DNA of 64,000 nucleotides from an uncultured Treponema sp. (GCA_934667505.1 CAKULY010000004.1:48946-112945); one strand, 5' to 3'; counted from the stretch's first letter, positions 8,439 to 17,153 are shown. Notes: a model not told the origin generated them from the sequence alone. A program made the numbers and translations.

Positions 8439-9113
8439 CTAGTCGTCGGAAATTGAAATGTCTACAAGCTGGCCAACTTCACGCAATTTTTCTACTAATT
8501 CGTGAAGCTCAAAGTTTTCTGGAGCTTTTACAGAAAAAACAAGAGTCGTTCTTTTTAACTCTAAGGATTCAGACATATTTAAATCGCGAAATATAAAACC
8601 TGCGCTAGAAATTATGGCTCTTATTTTTTTTAAATCCATTGTGTCAGACGCATAGGTCAATGCAAGCCTTTTGGTTTTTTCTGCCGGGAAAAGCTTCATT
8701 TCGGCGAAGCCTAAAAAAATCAAGCTTAAAACAGAAACCGACAAGGTTACCGCAACTATAAAAAATTCACCTACGCCGCAAGCGAGTCCCAATGCGCAAG
8801 CCGTCCAAATAACAGCGGCGGTTGTAAGCCCACGGATATTCAAGCCTTGATGAATAATTGCTCCGCCGCCAACAAAACCAATACCTGTAACAACGCCTGC
8901 CGCAATTCTTGCAGGATCACCTTTTACAACAGACTTTTCCGCAATAAGAACAGAAAGCATACACATGACTGCAGAAGAAACACATATCAAGATAAGCGTC
9001 CGCATACCTACAGAATGGTATCTGCGCTTCCGTTCAACTCCTAAAACAAGGCCGCACACAAAGGCAGCGCACAACCTTGCAAGACAATCAACATACCAAT
9101 TTCCAAAAGACAT
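8439..9113 (-). CDS. mgtC: MgtC/SapB-family inner-membrane protein
   Basis: The 224-residue protein has a hydrophobic N-terminal half (residues about 1-135) with four or five membrane segments. It carries the MgtC signatures GLVLGVERKRR, GMRTLILICV and GIGFVGGGAIIHQGLNIRGLTTAAVIWT. The soluble C-terminal domain (about 140-224) looks like the small ACT-like domain of longer MgtC proteins. MgtC supports survival in low magnesium and in host cells and modulates F-type ATPase in Salmonella; its biochemical activity is unsettled. GGGAAG lies before the ATG. No magnesium transporter gene is adjacent. Confidence 0.88.
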   Translation of the reverse strand: MSFGNWYVDCLARLCAAFVCGLVLGVERKRRYHSVGMRTLILICVSSAVMCMLSVLIAEKSVVKGDPARIAAGVVTGIGFVGGGAIIHQGLNIRGLTTAAVIWTACALGLACGVGEFFIVAVTLSVSVLSLIFLGFAEMKLFPAEKTKRLALTYASDTMDLKKIRAIISSAGFIFRDLNMSESLELKRTTLVFSVKAPENFELHELVEKLREVGQLVDISISDD

Positions 9114-9128
9114 TTTAAACTTCCCTTT

Positions 9129-9211
9129 TAGCCCGAATGTCGAGTTTCTTTACAAATTGTAAATTCGCTTACACTTTTGTTCATTTTCCTAAAAACTCGA
9201 AGTTCGGGCTA
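9129..9211. repeat. R1 repeat, minimal copy (83 bp)
   Basis: Arms TAGCCCGAATGTCGAGTTT and AAAACTCGAAGTTCGGGCTA enclose TACAAATTGTAAATTCGC and the TTACACTTTTGTTCATTTTC shoulder. The last three bases, CTA, read on the minus strand as the TAG stop of the next gene. Confidence 0.85.
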
Positions 9212-9943
9212 TCTAAACAACGAAAAAGAACTTGGATTCTTGCTTCCAGCTTTTACCCAGGCAAGAGCATTTTTTGCGCTTGGCTTATGCTTTGCCAAAA
9301 GAGCAGCTTCTATATAAAAATCCAGCCATTGGGAAAGCGAACTATCTTTTTTAAGGATTTCATTGTTTTCGTCACCAGAAACAAGCAAAACCTGCACGTT
9401 CTCGTTATTAAACTGCATTGCCGCAACACTTTCAGCAAAAGTAGCAAACGCAGCCTCTGATGCCGCAACTAAAGGATTAGCAATATCTATTCCAGCTGAT
9501 TTTAGCACTGGGTTAAGAATTGCATCCCTAAGCGAGGCAACTGGTTTTAATATAAAAACGATTGTAGCCTTCGAGCCATGCTGTTGAATTCTATTTAGAA
9601 CTTCCATTACAAGGTATTGAAACCCTAAAATCATGCTATCGTTAGCATAAGAACATGCATCTAACGAAAAAGAAGAAAACTTTCTAGCAAAGTATTCAGC
9701 GTCAAAGTAAAAAATAAAACGGTCTGGAACACCGATTAACGATTCTGCCTGCAAAATCAATGCCCTAGCAGCCACTGCAGAACATTTATTCCAGGTTAAA
9801 ACTTTTATATCTTTTGAAGAAAGTCCTTTTGATTCTCCATTTTCATCTGCAACAACAACATTGTTTCCAGAAAGCGCAAAAGAATCTGCAAATTCCGCTA
9901 TAGAAGGAAGCTCCTTTCCTGCAATCAAAATATTTTTTGCCAT
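9209..9943 (-). CDS. Hypothetical protein, possibly Rossmann-like
   Basis: I do not recognise this 244-residue protein. It starts MAKNILIAGKELPSIAEFAD and continues with GNNVVVADENGE, an alternating beta-alpha pattern reminiscent of short-chain dehydrogenases, but without a glycine-rich GxxxGxG loop or a YxxxK catalytic pair. No signal peptide or membrane segment is evident. Its TAG stop codon is supplied by the end of an R1 repeat, so the native C-terminus may have been altered by the insertion. TATAAT ends six bases before the ATG, predicting a leaderless mRNA. Confidence 0.7.
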   Translation of the reverse strand: MAKNILIAGKELPSIAEFADSFALSGNNVVVADENGESKGLSSKDIKVLTWNKCSAVAARALILQAESLIGVPDRFIFYFDAEYFARKFSSFSLDACSYANDSMILGFQYLVMEVLNRIQQHGSKATIVFILKPVASLRDAILNPVLKSAGIDIANPLVAASEAAFATFAESVAAMQFNNENVQVLLVSGDENNEILKKDSSLSQWLDFYIEAALLAKHKPSAKNALAWVKAGSKNPSSFSLFR

Positions 9944-9978
9944 GCCCTAATTATACTTTATAATTCTTCTTTTAGAAA
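9944..9978 (-). promoter_or_regulatory. Predicted leaderless promoter of the 9209-9943 gene
   Basis: The minus strand reads TATAAT (9955-9950), TAGGGC, ATG. The -35 candidate near 9972-9978 (TTTCTA or TTCTAA) is weak. No Shine-Dalgarno sequence. Confidence 0.5.
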
Positions 9979-9987
9979 GTATTCATT

Positions 9988-10060
9988 CAGGATTTATCAA
10001 ACCCCTGAAAACAGCTGAGCCAAGGTCTTGAGCGTAAGCGCGCCTTGACTAGACGTATTT
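9988..10060. repeat. R2 repeat, copy 2
   Basis: CAGGATTTATCAAACCCCTG hairpin, then AAAACAGCTGAGCCAAGG, TCTTGAGCGTAAGCG, CGCCTTGACTAGACGTATTT. The order is the same as at 4604 and 29205. Confidence 0.8.
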
Positions 10061-10182
10061 GACATCTATCTGAGCAATAAACGACAAACTAGATTTTTGC
10101 CTTTTCAGACATTCTGGCAAACATTTTTGCAGGCACTTATGCTCAGGCAGCTGCGCAAATAATCACACAAATAATTGCCATC

Positions 10183-10210
10183 TTGAAAAAAATATTCTGC
10201 TGAATATAAT
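10183..10210 (+). promoter_or_regulatory. Promoter of the AEC transporter gene
   Basis: TTGAAA (10183-10188), 16-bp spacer, TATAAT (10205-10210). The ATG is at 10223, so the leader would be only about five nucleotides and there is no Shine-Dalgarno sequence. The rest of the 10061-10222 spacer shows no intact gene. Confidence 0.65.
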
Positions 10211-10222
10211 TTATTTTCAATC

Positions 10223-11254
10223 ATGGATGCGCTTCTTTTTTCTATAAATGCTGTTTTTCCTTTATTATTGCTTTCCGCTTTAGGCTTCTACATAAAGCAA
10301 AACGGGACCATAAACGATGAATTCTTAAAATGCGGAAACAAGTTTTGCTTTAAATACGGCTTTTTGGCAATGATGTTTACGAACATCTATAAAATTGAAA
10401 ACCTTGCTTCTATAAGATGGAACGTTGTTATATTTGCCGTCCTTGTAATAGCTGTGCTTTTTTTTATTGGATTAATCTACGTCATTTTTTTTATAAAAGA
10501 TTCAAAGCAAAAAGGTGTGGTTCACCAGGCATTTTATAGGTCAAATTATGCGACAATAGGTCTTCCGCTTGCGTTCAATATTGCTGGCAACGAAGGACTT
10601 GTCCTAGCCGCGCTTATATCAGCATTTTCTGTGCCCGCATTCAACATTTTAGCTGTAATTTCACTTTCTGTATTTAAAGAAAGCGAAGAAAACCTAAATA
10701 GCGGTGCAAAAGCAACATTAAAAAAACACTTGCATACAATTTTGTTTGTATTAAGACAGATTGCAACAAACCCCTTGATTCTAGGAGTTTTAGCTGGTCT
10801 TGCTTGCGTTGCAGTTCGTCCTTACTGCGGAAACTGGCGTTTTTCTACAGGAAATCTAAGATTTCTTTACAAAAGCATAGAAGCACTGGGAAGCATTGCC
10901 CCTTGGTTTTCCCTTATACTGCTTGGCGGCCAGTTCAAGTTTTCATCAGTAAAAAAACTTCTTCCGCAAATAAGCGCAAGCGTAATTGCAAGACTAATCT
11001 TCGCGCCAATACTTGGCATGCTTATTGTAATCTTTCTTCCACCAGTATTTGGATTTAGACACTTTGAAAACGCCGAATATGCAGCGTTATTCGCGCTTTT
11101 CGCCACTCCAGAAGCCGTTGCAAGCGTGGCAATGGCAGATCAAATGGACGCAGACAGTGAGCTTGCCGGCCAGATTCTTGTATGGACAGCGTTCTTTTCA
11201 ATGTTAACGCTCTTTGCCTTTACCGCATTTTTTAAACACTTTGGATTTTTTTAA
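10223..11254 (+). CDS. AEC (auxin efflux carrier) family transporter
   Basis: The 343-residue inner-membrane protein has about ten hydrophobic segments in two groups of five around a hydrophilic linker (about 150-170), the normal AEC layout. The N-terminus reads FPLLLLSALGFYIKQNGTINDEFL, and FYRSNYATIGLPLAFNIAGNEG matches the conserved central segment of bacterial AEC carriers. The second half has NPLILGVLAGLA and ALFATPEAVASVAMADQM. Bacterial members move organic acids such as malate or malonate; the substrate here cannot be told. It is a single-gene unit, followed by HU with its own promoter. Confidence 0.9.
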   Translation: MDALLFSINAVFPLLLLSALGFYIKQNGTINDEFLKCGNKFCFKYGFLAMMFTNIYKIENLASIRWNVVIFAVLVIAVLFFIGLIYVIFFIKDSKQKGVVHQAFYRSNYATIGLPLAFNIAGNEGLVLAALISAFSVPAFNILAVISLSVFKESEENLNSGAKATLKKHLHTILFVLRQIATNPLILGVLAGLACVAVRPYCGNWRFSTGNLRFLYKSIEALGSIAPWFSLILLGGQFKFSSVKKLLPQISASVIARLIFAPILGMLIVIFLPPVFGFRHFENAEYAALFALFATPEAVASVAMADQMDADSELAGQILVWTAFFSMLTLFAFTAFFKHFGFF

Positions 11255-11273
11255 ATAAAACTGATAATTCCAT

Positions 11274-11302
11274 TTGCAATATAACTGCATATATCTTACA
11301 AT
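11274..11302 (+). promoter_or_regulatory. Promoter of the HU gene
   Basis: TTGCAA (11274-11279), 17-bp spacer, TACAAT (11297-11302). The leader of about 33 nt carries a good ATAGGAG Shine-Dalgarno sequence before the ATG at 11342. Confidence 0.75.
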
Positions 11303-11341
11303 AAAGGATATATTAAAAATGCATTCATAGGAGTTTACAGA

Positions 11342-11617
11342 ATGAACAAATCAGAACTTATTGACGCAGTTGCAAAAGATTCAGGACTTACAAAAAAAGA
11401 TTCGGAAGCAGCTCTCAAGGCAATCATTGAAAACATTGCAAAGGCTTTAGAAAAAAAGGAAGATGTACAACTTATAGGATTTGGAACTTTTTCTGTAGGA
11501 GAACGTGCTGCTCGCTCAGGACGAAATCCTAAAACAGGCGAAACAATTACTATAAAAGCTTCTAAATCTCCAAAATTCAAGCCAGGAAAAGCACTTAAAG
11601 ACAGAGTAAACAAATAA
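11342..11617 (+). CDS. hup: HU-family DNA-binding protein
   Basis: This is a small nucleoid protein that bends DNA as a dimer. The 91 residues match the family length. Visible signatures are [20 protein letters not shown], the helix-turn-strand [20 protein letters not shown] and the beta-arm G(R)[18 protein letters not shown] ending in [13 protein letters not shown]. The arm-tip proline of RNPKTG is present. It is single-copy within the window, with its own promoter and Shine-Dalgarno sequence, and is followed by a large stem-loop shared with the convergent trmR-like gene. Confidence 0.96.
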   Translation: MNKSELIDAVAKDSGLTKKDSEAALKAIIENIAKALEKKEDVQLIGFGTFSVGERAARSGRNPKTGETITIKASKSPKFKPGKALKDRVNK

Positions 11618-11640
11618 GCCTAAAGTCAGTTTTTTGTTTT

Positions 11641-11728
11641 AAAAGAGGTTGTCCAAAAGAAGCGACATATTGAATTTATTTTAGATTCAAACGATGTTAG
11701 ATTTTAAGCTTTTGGGGCAGCCTCTTTT
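11641..11728. terminator. Large stem-loop between HU and trmR, R3-like
   Basis: AAAAGAGGTTGTCCAAAAG (11641-11659) pairs with CTTTTGGGGCAGCCTCTTTT (11709-11728), with an inner imperfect stem in the 49-nt loop. A T-run follows on the plus strand and an A-run precedes on the other side, so it could terminate both genes. The arm core GTCCAAAAG / CTTTTGGGGCAGCC resembles the ends of R3 (GTCCCAAAAG / CTTTTGGGACAGCC). The right arm encodes the last residues of the minus-strand gene. Confidence 0.7.
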
Positions 11729-12762
11729 TTATTTGCAAGAACATTCTTTATATCTTGCAAAGCGACTTTTGGCGAACCTGAACGAACTACGGCATCTTCA
11801 ACTTCGTTTAACTCCACATCATTTAAGTCTTTTATAAAATCAACAAATTGGTCTGCAGAATACAAAATTTGAGCACGGTCTAAAATCTGTATTGCAAGCC
11901 GCCCCATTACCTTTGCATGGACTTCTGTAATTCCCATTAAAACATATAAAAAAGCAGCCGCACGCCCCACAATTCTATCGCAAACAGAATAACCTGAATA
12001 ATTTCTTCCGCTTTCAACAAGCTTTACTAAAAGTTCGATTCCGCCGTCCGCAAAACATTCAGTCTTTTCACCTTTGCAGAGAACAAGCGCACAGCCTTTT
12101 GAATAAAACAGATTTCTTGCTGTTTGGATATCCGAATCGTTTTGAACTTTGCGCGCTATGTAAGGAACAAATGCAGTTCCCGTTATTTTCCGGCTTATAC
12201 TTATTCCATCTCCAATCCTGTAAAAATCTGTGTGGAATTCTTTATTTTCTTTTAAAAAATCTATGTATTTTCTTATTTTTTTTACAAGCTTTATAGTGCT
12301 ATAATTTTGCGTTAGACTCAAATCTTCGACCATTCCGTGAAAAGAAAGATTGTCGCTTATTATGACACCCTTAGGCGAAAGATTCTGCTTGTATTTTTCA
12401 AAAAACTTAATGTACTGAGCTTTTGCGGCGTCTATAAAAATTAAATCAAATTCGCCAGCGATGTCGGTTGCGAGCAAGGCGTCTTCACAAAAAATTGTTA
12501 TGCGGTCTTCTAAACCGTTGTCGTGAAAATTTTGCTTTGCTCGAATTACCTTGTCGATGTCGCGTTCAATTGTTGTAACATGAATATCCTTTGAAAGCTT
12601 TGCAAATCTTATTGCAGAATAACCGATGGCTGTTCCTATTTCTAAAACAGTCTTTACACCATTATCCAAAATATACTGGCAGATAAATTCCGCTCCTTCA
12701 TCCTTTACGATTGGGACAGAATTAAAATGCGCATACTTTCTTATATCATTTATTTCTTCCAT
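11704..12762 (-). CDS. tRNA 5-hydroxyuridine O-methyltransferase-like protein fused to DUF1893
   Basis: Residues about 1-205 are a class I SAM O-methyltransferase of the TrmR/YrrM type, with VLEIGTAIGYSAIRFA (motif I), TIERD and FDLIFIDAAKAQYIKFFE. TrmR makes 5-methoxyuridine at the tRNA wobble position. Residues about 212-340 match DUF1893: FYSKGCALVLCKGEK, GYSVCDRIVGRAAAFLYVLMGITEVHAKVMG. DUF1893 is usually a separate small protein of unknown function, so the fusion is notable. The C-terminal KKEAAPKA is encoded by one arm of the R3-like stem-loop. The start overlaps tcdA by 13 bp, giving translational coupling in a tRNA-modification pair. Confidence 0.85.
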   Translation of the reverse strand: MEEINDIRKYAHFNSVPIVKDEGAEFICQYILDNGVKTVLEIGTAIGYSAIRFAKLSKDIHVTTIERDIDKVIRAKQNFHDNGLEDRITIFCEDALLATDIAGEFDLIFIDAAKAQYIKFFEKYKQNLSPKGVIISDNLSFHGMVEDLSLTQNYSTIKLVKKIRKYIDFLKENKEFHTDFYRIGDGISISRKITGTAFVPYIARKVQNDSDIQTARNLFYSKGCALVLCKGEKTECFADGGIELLVKLVESGRNYSGYSVCDRIVGRAAAFLYVLMGITEVHAKVMGRLAIQILDRAQILYSADQFVDFIKDLNDVELNEVEDAVVRSGSPKVALQDIKNVLANKKEAAPKA

Positions 12763-13460
12763 GATAGCAAATCCTTTACAACTTCACTTGCAATCAAAAG
12801 GCCTGCAACGCTAGGAACAAAACTTATGCTTCCAGGAATAGGCTTGCCAGTTTTTTCATCTTTTGTTAAAGATTTTACGGGATTTTCTTCCGAATACAAA
12901 CACTTTACTTTTGTTATTCCCCTTTTTGCAAGTTCTTTTCGCATAATTCGCGCCAAAGGGCAAACTTTCGTTTTGCTGACATCAGCAATTTTAAATTCAA
13001 ACGGATTTTTTTTATTTCCAGTTCCCATGCTAGTTATTACAGGAACATTTAACTCTTTTGCCCTTTTTATGATTTCTATTTTCGCAGTAACGTTATCTAC
13101 AGCGTCAACTACATAATCAAAATATGAAAAATCGATTTTTTGCGAATTTTCTGGCAAATAGAACAATTCATAAGCATTAACGCAAAGTTCAGGATTTATA
13201 TCGAGCAGCCTTTCTTTCATAACCTGAACTTTTGGTCTGCCGACGGTGGAATGAAGGGCTATTATCTGCCTGTTTATGTTCGATTCGCTTACAACATCTT
13301 TATCGATTATGGAAAGACTGCCGACACCGCAACGGGCAAGAGCTTCGCAGACATAGCCGCCTACGCCCCCGATTCCAAAAACAGCGATTTTTTTTTCTTT
13401 TAAGATAGATAAGTTTTTTTCACCTAAAAGAAGTTCTGTGCGTTCAAATATGTTTTCCAT
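12750..13460 (-). CDS. tcdA: tRNA threonylcarbamoyladenosine dehydratase
   Basis: TcdA (CsdL) uses ATP to cyclise t6A to ct6A at position 37 of ANN-decoding tRNAs. The 236-residue protein shows the E1-like Rossmann site IAVFGIGGVGGYVCEALARCG, the ATP-binding SNINRQIIALHSTVGRPKV, DAVDNVTAK and TSMGTGNKKNP. The C-terminal CPLARIMRKELAKRG and GSISFVPSVAGLLIASEVV are also typical. It lies between the OLD-type ATPase (5 bp upstream) and the trmR-like gene (overlapping), so it is inside the polyphosphate operon run. No csdA/csdE partner genes are nearby. Confidence 0.95.
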   Translation of the reverse strand: MENIFERTELLLGEKNLSILKEKKIAVFGIGGVGGYVCEALARCGVGSLSIIDKDVVSESNINRQIIALHSTVGRPKVQVMKERLLDINPELCVNAYELFYLPENSQKIDFSYFDYVVDAVDNVTAKIEIIKRAKELNVPVITSMGTGNKKNPFEFKIADVSKTKVCPLARIMRKELAKRGITKVKCLYSEENPVKSLTKDEKTGKPIPGSISFVPSVAGLLIASEVVKDLLSWKK

Positions 13461-13465
13461 CTTAA

Positions 13466-15001
13466 TTACACTTCTCTAAGACACGCCCGATGAAGAATTG
13501 AAACCAGCGCAGGATAATTCTTCTTTAACTTTTGTGGCGTGCAGTTTATCATAAACTCAAATTCCGCATGAAAAAGCCTGTCTTTCGCGCTTACAGGCAT
13601 ATAATACACTTTGTTTTGCGTATAAAAATGCTCTATGCACCCTTTTGGCAAAATATAAACCCTTGCAGCTTCGCTAGCTGCCAAAATCAATCTAAAAAGA
13701 TTTATTACAGGCACTATTGTTTGCGCAAGAGAAAGCGGAAGCATGCGTTCTAACTTTTTGTTTAAATCTAAAACTCCCATAAGAATTACAGTTTTAAATG
13801 TGTCCAAAGTTTCTGGCTTTTCGTACTTATCGCAAAGGGCCTTTACTTTCTCAACAAACAAATCTACTTCTAAAGAAATTTTATAGTCAATTGAACAAAT
13901 ATGCTTTCCTATTGCCGTTAAAAACCTTTCCAGCCTAATAATAAGTTTTTCTAAAGTGATTTTGCTTTCAATTTCTTTATCTGAAAAAAGCGACGCAAAA
14001 AACGGAAGCTGTTTTTCATATTGTTTTTCAAGCCAGTTTTGCGGACGCTCATCTTCGCAAATCATGTCTCTAAGCTTGCCGCAAAAAAGAGAATCCAAGT
14101 CCGTTATAATTCGGCCGTCAGTTCCCAGCAGCGTACAGACTTTAAAAAAAACGCCAAGCTCATCTTTGCCGCCCACATCGATTATTCCAGTTCCTGCATA
14201 GCCCACATTGTCTTCTATGCAGCAAAGCAGGTTTGTAAACATCTGCTGGTCTGTATACCCTTCAACAAAAATCTGATTATCGCTGAAGAAAAACTGCTTG
14301 TGGTAGGTATTAAATCTAGGCAGAAATTTTCTAAACAAAATTTCATCTTTTTCATCAAGATTTTCGATGTGAGTTGGAACTCTATTTACATGGCAAACAA
14401 CAACGCCGATAAGGTCTTCTGGAAACCTTAAATCAATAAAATAAGGCGAATGAGTTATTAAAAAAAAGACTCTTGAAGGCTCTTTTTCAGCAGTCCGGCG
14501 AATTTCATTCATAAAAAACTGCTGAAATTGAGGATGCAAGTGAAGCTCAGGTTCATCTACAATAAGGCAACCTTTTTTATGGCTGTAAAGCGCGACTAAA
14601 AGTTTTAAAATCTCCTTTAGGCCGTGACATTCACCTTCCCGCAAATTGTATTCAACACCGCGAGTTTTATTTTCGACCATAGGAACATAACTTCCGTCTG
14701 AAAGCTGTTCAAATCGAATGGATTTTCCAAACATATTTGAAATAACTGATTCTATTTTTTCTCTAACAGCAGCGTTTTCCTTGATTACAGCAAGAGAACT
14801 TTCCTGTTCGTAACGGTCTGAACGCAAAAAATCCACCTGATAACCTGCTTTCTCAAAGAATTTTGCAAGTTCTTCTGCCAAAAGCGTCTTTCCAGAACCG
14901 TTAGGTCCAACTATCAGATTTACTTGATTCCAGCAGTCTTTTTTAAAAGCAGTTTTCCCCCATAAAAACGGCAGCTTAACCTTTGTTTCCAAATGAATCA
15001 T
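13466..15001 (-). CDS. OLD-family ATP-dependent nuclease-like protein
   Basis: The 511-residue protein has an ABC/SMC-type ATPase followed by a TOPRIM-like domain, the OLD architecture. Walker A is VGPNGSGKT (31-39); a REGECHGLKEIL signature is at about 121-132; Walker B is GCLIVDEPELHLHPQF (144-159); and the switch His is in ITHSPYF (182-188). TOPRIM hallmarks follow: IFVEGYTD (244-251) and ITDLDSLF (299-306). OLD proteins cut DNA and often act in phage defence or with UvrD-like helicases (Gabija). No helicase or reverse transcriptase is adjacent, so this is a stand-alone (class 1-like) member. The 8-bp gap to ppk1 and 5-bp gap to tcdA place it in a housekeeping operon. Confidence 0.82.
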   Translation of the reverse strand: MIHLETKVKLPFLWGKTAFKKDCWNQVNLIVGPNGSGKTLLAEELAKFFEKAGYQVDFLRSDRYEQESSLAVIKENAAVREKIESVISNMFGKSIRFEQLSDGSYVPMVENKTRGVEYNLREGECHGLKEILKLLVALYSHKKGCLIVDEPELHLHPQFQQFFMNEIRRTAEKEPSRVFFLITHSPYFIDLRFPEDLIGVVVCHVNRVPTHIENLDEKDEILFRKFLPRFNTYHKQFFFSDNQIFVEGYTDQQMFTNLLCCIEDNVGYAGTGIIDVGGKDELGVFFKVCTLLGTDGRIITDLDSLFCGKLRDMICEDERPQNWLEKQYEKQLPFFASLFSDKEIESKITLEKLIIRLERFLTAIGKHICSIDYKISLEVDLFVEKVKALCDKYEKPETLDTFKTVILMGVLDLNKKLERMLPLSLAQTIVPVINLFRLILAASEAARVYILPKGCIEHFYTQNKVYYMPVSAKDRLFHAEFEFMINCTPQKLKKNYPALVSILHRACLREV

Positions 15002-15009
15002 AAATCCTC

Positions 15010-17133
15010 TTAATCTTTGCGGCGCACTTCAAATTCTATTTTAGGAGCTTTGTCTGCAATTTCTGCACGATGTTTGTATTCCTTGTATAAAACTTCCTGA
15101 GCTCTAAAAGGTTCTTCATCTTTTTTGCGTTCTACGCTCTGCCATCTGCCAGTCTCGCACAAAACCTGAGCATTTGTGTTGTCGGCAAAATAGATTCCAA
15201 GTATTTTTTTTACTTCCTTAAATACCTTAGAATCCAAAACAGGGAACATCAATTCTATTCTGCGGTCAAGATTTCGGCTCATCCAGTCGGCGCTAGAAAG
15301 GTAAATTTCTTCAGCGCCTCCATTTTGAAAGTAAAAAATTCTTGAATGTTCCAAATAGCGGTCAACAATGGAAGTAACTTTTATATTTTCGCTAAGCCCT
15401 TTTACTCCAGGAACTAGCATGCAAATTCCACGCACATTTAAAAGGACTTTTACACCAGCCTGACTTGCTTTATAAAGCGCCTGAATTATTTCTTCGTGAG
15501 TAAGGCTGTTCATTTTCGCCATAATAAGTCCAGGGTGGTCTGAATCGCTGCGCTCAATCTCCCTTTGAATCATATTTAACAGCCGTGACTTTAGAGTTAC
15601 AGGAGCCATTCCCAAATATTTCATATTCTGCAAGGTAGAATAACCTGTAACAAGATTAAAGAACTCAGTAGCGTCGGTCGCAATATCAAAATTTGAAGTG
15701 AACAACGAAAGGTCTGAATAAAGTTTTGCAGTCTTTGGATTATAGTTACCTGTAGAAAGGTGAGCATATCTTCTTACAGAATCGTTTTCCCGCCTCATGA
15801 CCATAAGTATTTTTGCATGGACTTTTAAATTTACCAGCCCATAGATTACAGTTACGCCAGCATTTTCCAGCTCCTGCGCCCAAGCGATATTTCTTTCTTC
15901 GTCAAAGCGGGCTTTTAACTCTACCAAGACCACAACCTGCTTTCCGCTTCTTGCAGCCCGTTCAAGAGCTTTTACAATCGCAGAATCCTTGCCGGTTCTG
16001 TAAAGAGTCATCTTAATCGCCAAAACATCGGGGTCGTCCGCCGCATCCGAAACGAACTTTACAACCGGATCGTAAGATTCGTAAGGAACGTGAAGCAAAA
16101 CGTCTTTCTGTTTTAAAATATCCCAATAAGGCTCATCCTTTGGAAGCTCTGCTGAATAAAAATGCTGCCAAACTGGAAACTTCAATTTTGCGGCATCTTC
16201 GACTTCTGAAAGCTCCATTAAATCAGGAGGATTTATAATGTCATCCACGCGATAAACATCTTCTTCCTTTAGTTCAAGTTTTTCCATAAGAAACTTTGTT
16301 ATAGTCTCGCTAGAATTACAACAGGTAAGCTGAACAGGAAATGAAGATTGACGCTGAACTAAAACTTTTTCCATCTCATGAATAAAATTTCTTCCAGAAT
16401 CTTCATCAACCGCAAAATCGGCATCGCGGGCAACTTTAAAAAGCAGTGTTTCCTCAACTGCAAATCCTGGAAAAAGCTGTGTTCCATATTGAGTAATTAT
16501 TTCTTCAAGCAGGGCAAACCGTTTTTTCTTATTTTCGCTAGGAAGCCATACAACTTGCGAAAGCCCTTTTGGAATTTGAACCAAAGCGATTCTTGGATTT
16601 TCGTCGCTGCCTTTTAAATCTTCATTAGCATTGCGAATTCCGCTTATAGGTTTTAGCAAGAATGCCGCATAAACAGCCAAATTCGCAATATGAGGAAAAA
16701 CTTCTGTATCCGTGCGAAGCGGTGTTAATAGAGGAATAATTTCATCTCTAAACAGACTTTGAGCGTATTCCATCTGAACTGAATTAAAATTTTCAGGCTT
16801 TACGTAAAGAATATCGTTTTCTGCAAGTTTCGGCAGAATGTCGTTTTTTAGACATTCGTGCTGGCTTCTAAAAATTTGATGGCAGCTTGCAGAAATTTGG
16901 TTTAACACAAGCTCCGGCGTAAGTCCAGAAATATCAACCTTTTTGGCGTCTGAAAAAAGCTGTCTTTTTACAGATGCAACTCGGACTTGAAAAAATTCAT
17001 CGAAATTGCTAGTGACAATAGAAAGAAACTGCAACCGTTCAAACAGCGGCAATTCTTTTCTTAAAGCTTGATATAAAACTCTACCGTTAAATTCTATCCA
17101 GGAAAGCTCTCTGTTAAAAAATCTTGGCTTCAT
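15010..17133 (-). CDS. ppk1: Polyphosphate kinase 1
   Basis: PPK1 reversibly transfers the gamma phosphate of ATP to polyphosphate. The protein has 707 residues, normal for the family. The N-terminus FFNRELSWIEFNGRVLYQA and the N-domain VTSNFDEFFQVRVASVKRQ are diagnostic. Two phospholipase-D-like active sites are visible: KVHAKILMVMRR with the autophosphorylated His, and EHSRIFYFQNGG. RTGKDSAIVKALERAARSGKQVVVLVELKARFDEERNI is intact. I start at ATG 17133, which has GGAGG 10 nt upstream, and reject an in-frame TTG 24 nt further out that would overlap the ppx stop. It follows ppx by 20 bp. Confidence 0.96.
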   Translation of the reverse strand: MKPRFFNRELSWIEFNGRVLYQALRKELPLFERLQFLSIVTSNFDEFFQVRVASVKRQLFSDAKKVDISGLTPELVLNQISASCHQIFRSQHECLKNDILPKLAENDILYVKPENFNSVQMEYAQSLFRDEIIPLLTPLRTDTEVFPHIANLAVYAAFLLKPISGIRNANEDLKGSDENPRIALVQIPKGLSQVVWLPSENKKKRFALLEEIITQYGTQLFPGFAVEETLLFKVARDADFAVDEDSGRNFIHEMEKVLVQRQSSFPVQLTCCNSSETITKFLMEKLELKEEDVYRVDDIINPPDLMELSEVEDAAKLKFPVWQHFYSAELPKDEPYWDILKQKDVLLHVPYESYDPVVKFVSDAADDPDVLAIKMTLYRTGKDSAIVKALERAARSGKQVVVLVELKARFDEERNIAWAQELENAGVTVIYGLVNLKVHAKILMVMRRENDSVRRYAHLSTGNYNPKTAKLYSDLSLFTSNFDIATDATEFFNLVTGYSTLQNMKYLGMAPVTLKSRLLNMIQREIERSDSDHPGLIMAKMNSLTHEEIIQALYKASQAGVKVLLNVRGICMLVPGVKGLSENIKVTSIVDRYLEHSRIFYFQNGGAEEIYLSSADWMSRNLDRRIELMFPVLDSKVFKEVKKILGIYFADNTNAQVLCETGRWQSVERKKDEEPFRAQEVLYKEYKHRAEIADKAPKIEFEVRRKD

Positions 17134-17153
17134 AAAATCAAAACCTCCAAAAA

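Noticed and set aside
10061..10204. Possible gene remnant on the minus strand (MFARMSEKAKI and a preceding CVIICAAA-like stretch)
   Set aside because: Broken by two stops within 40 codons and no family recognised; could be chance. Not called as a pseudogene.
13466..15001. Gabija-type or other multi-gene defence system
   Set aside because: The OLD-like protein is alone: neighbours are ppk1 and tcdA, with no UvrD/PcrA-like helicase or reverse transcriptase.
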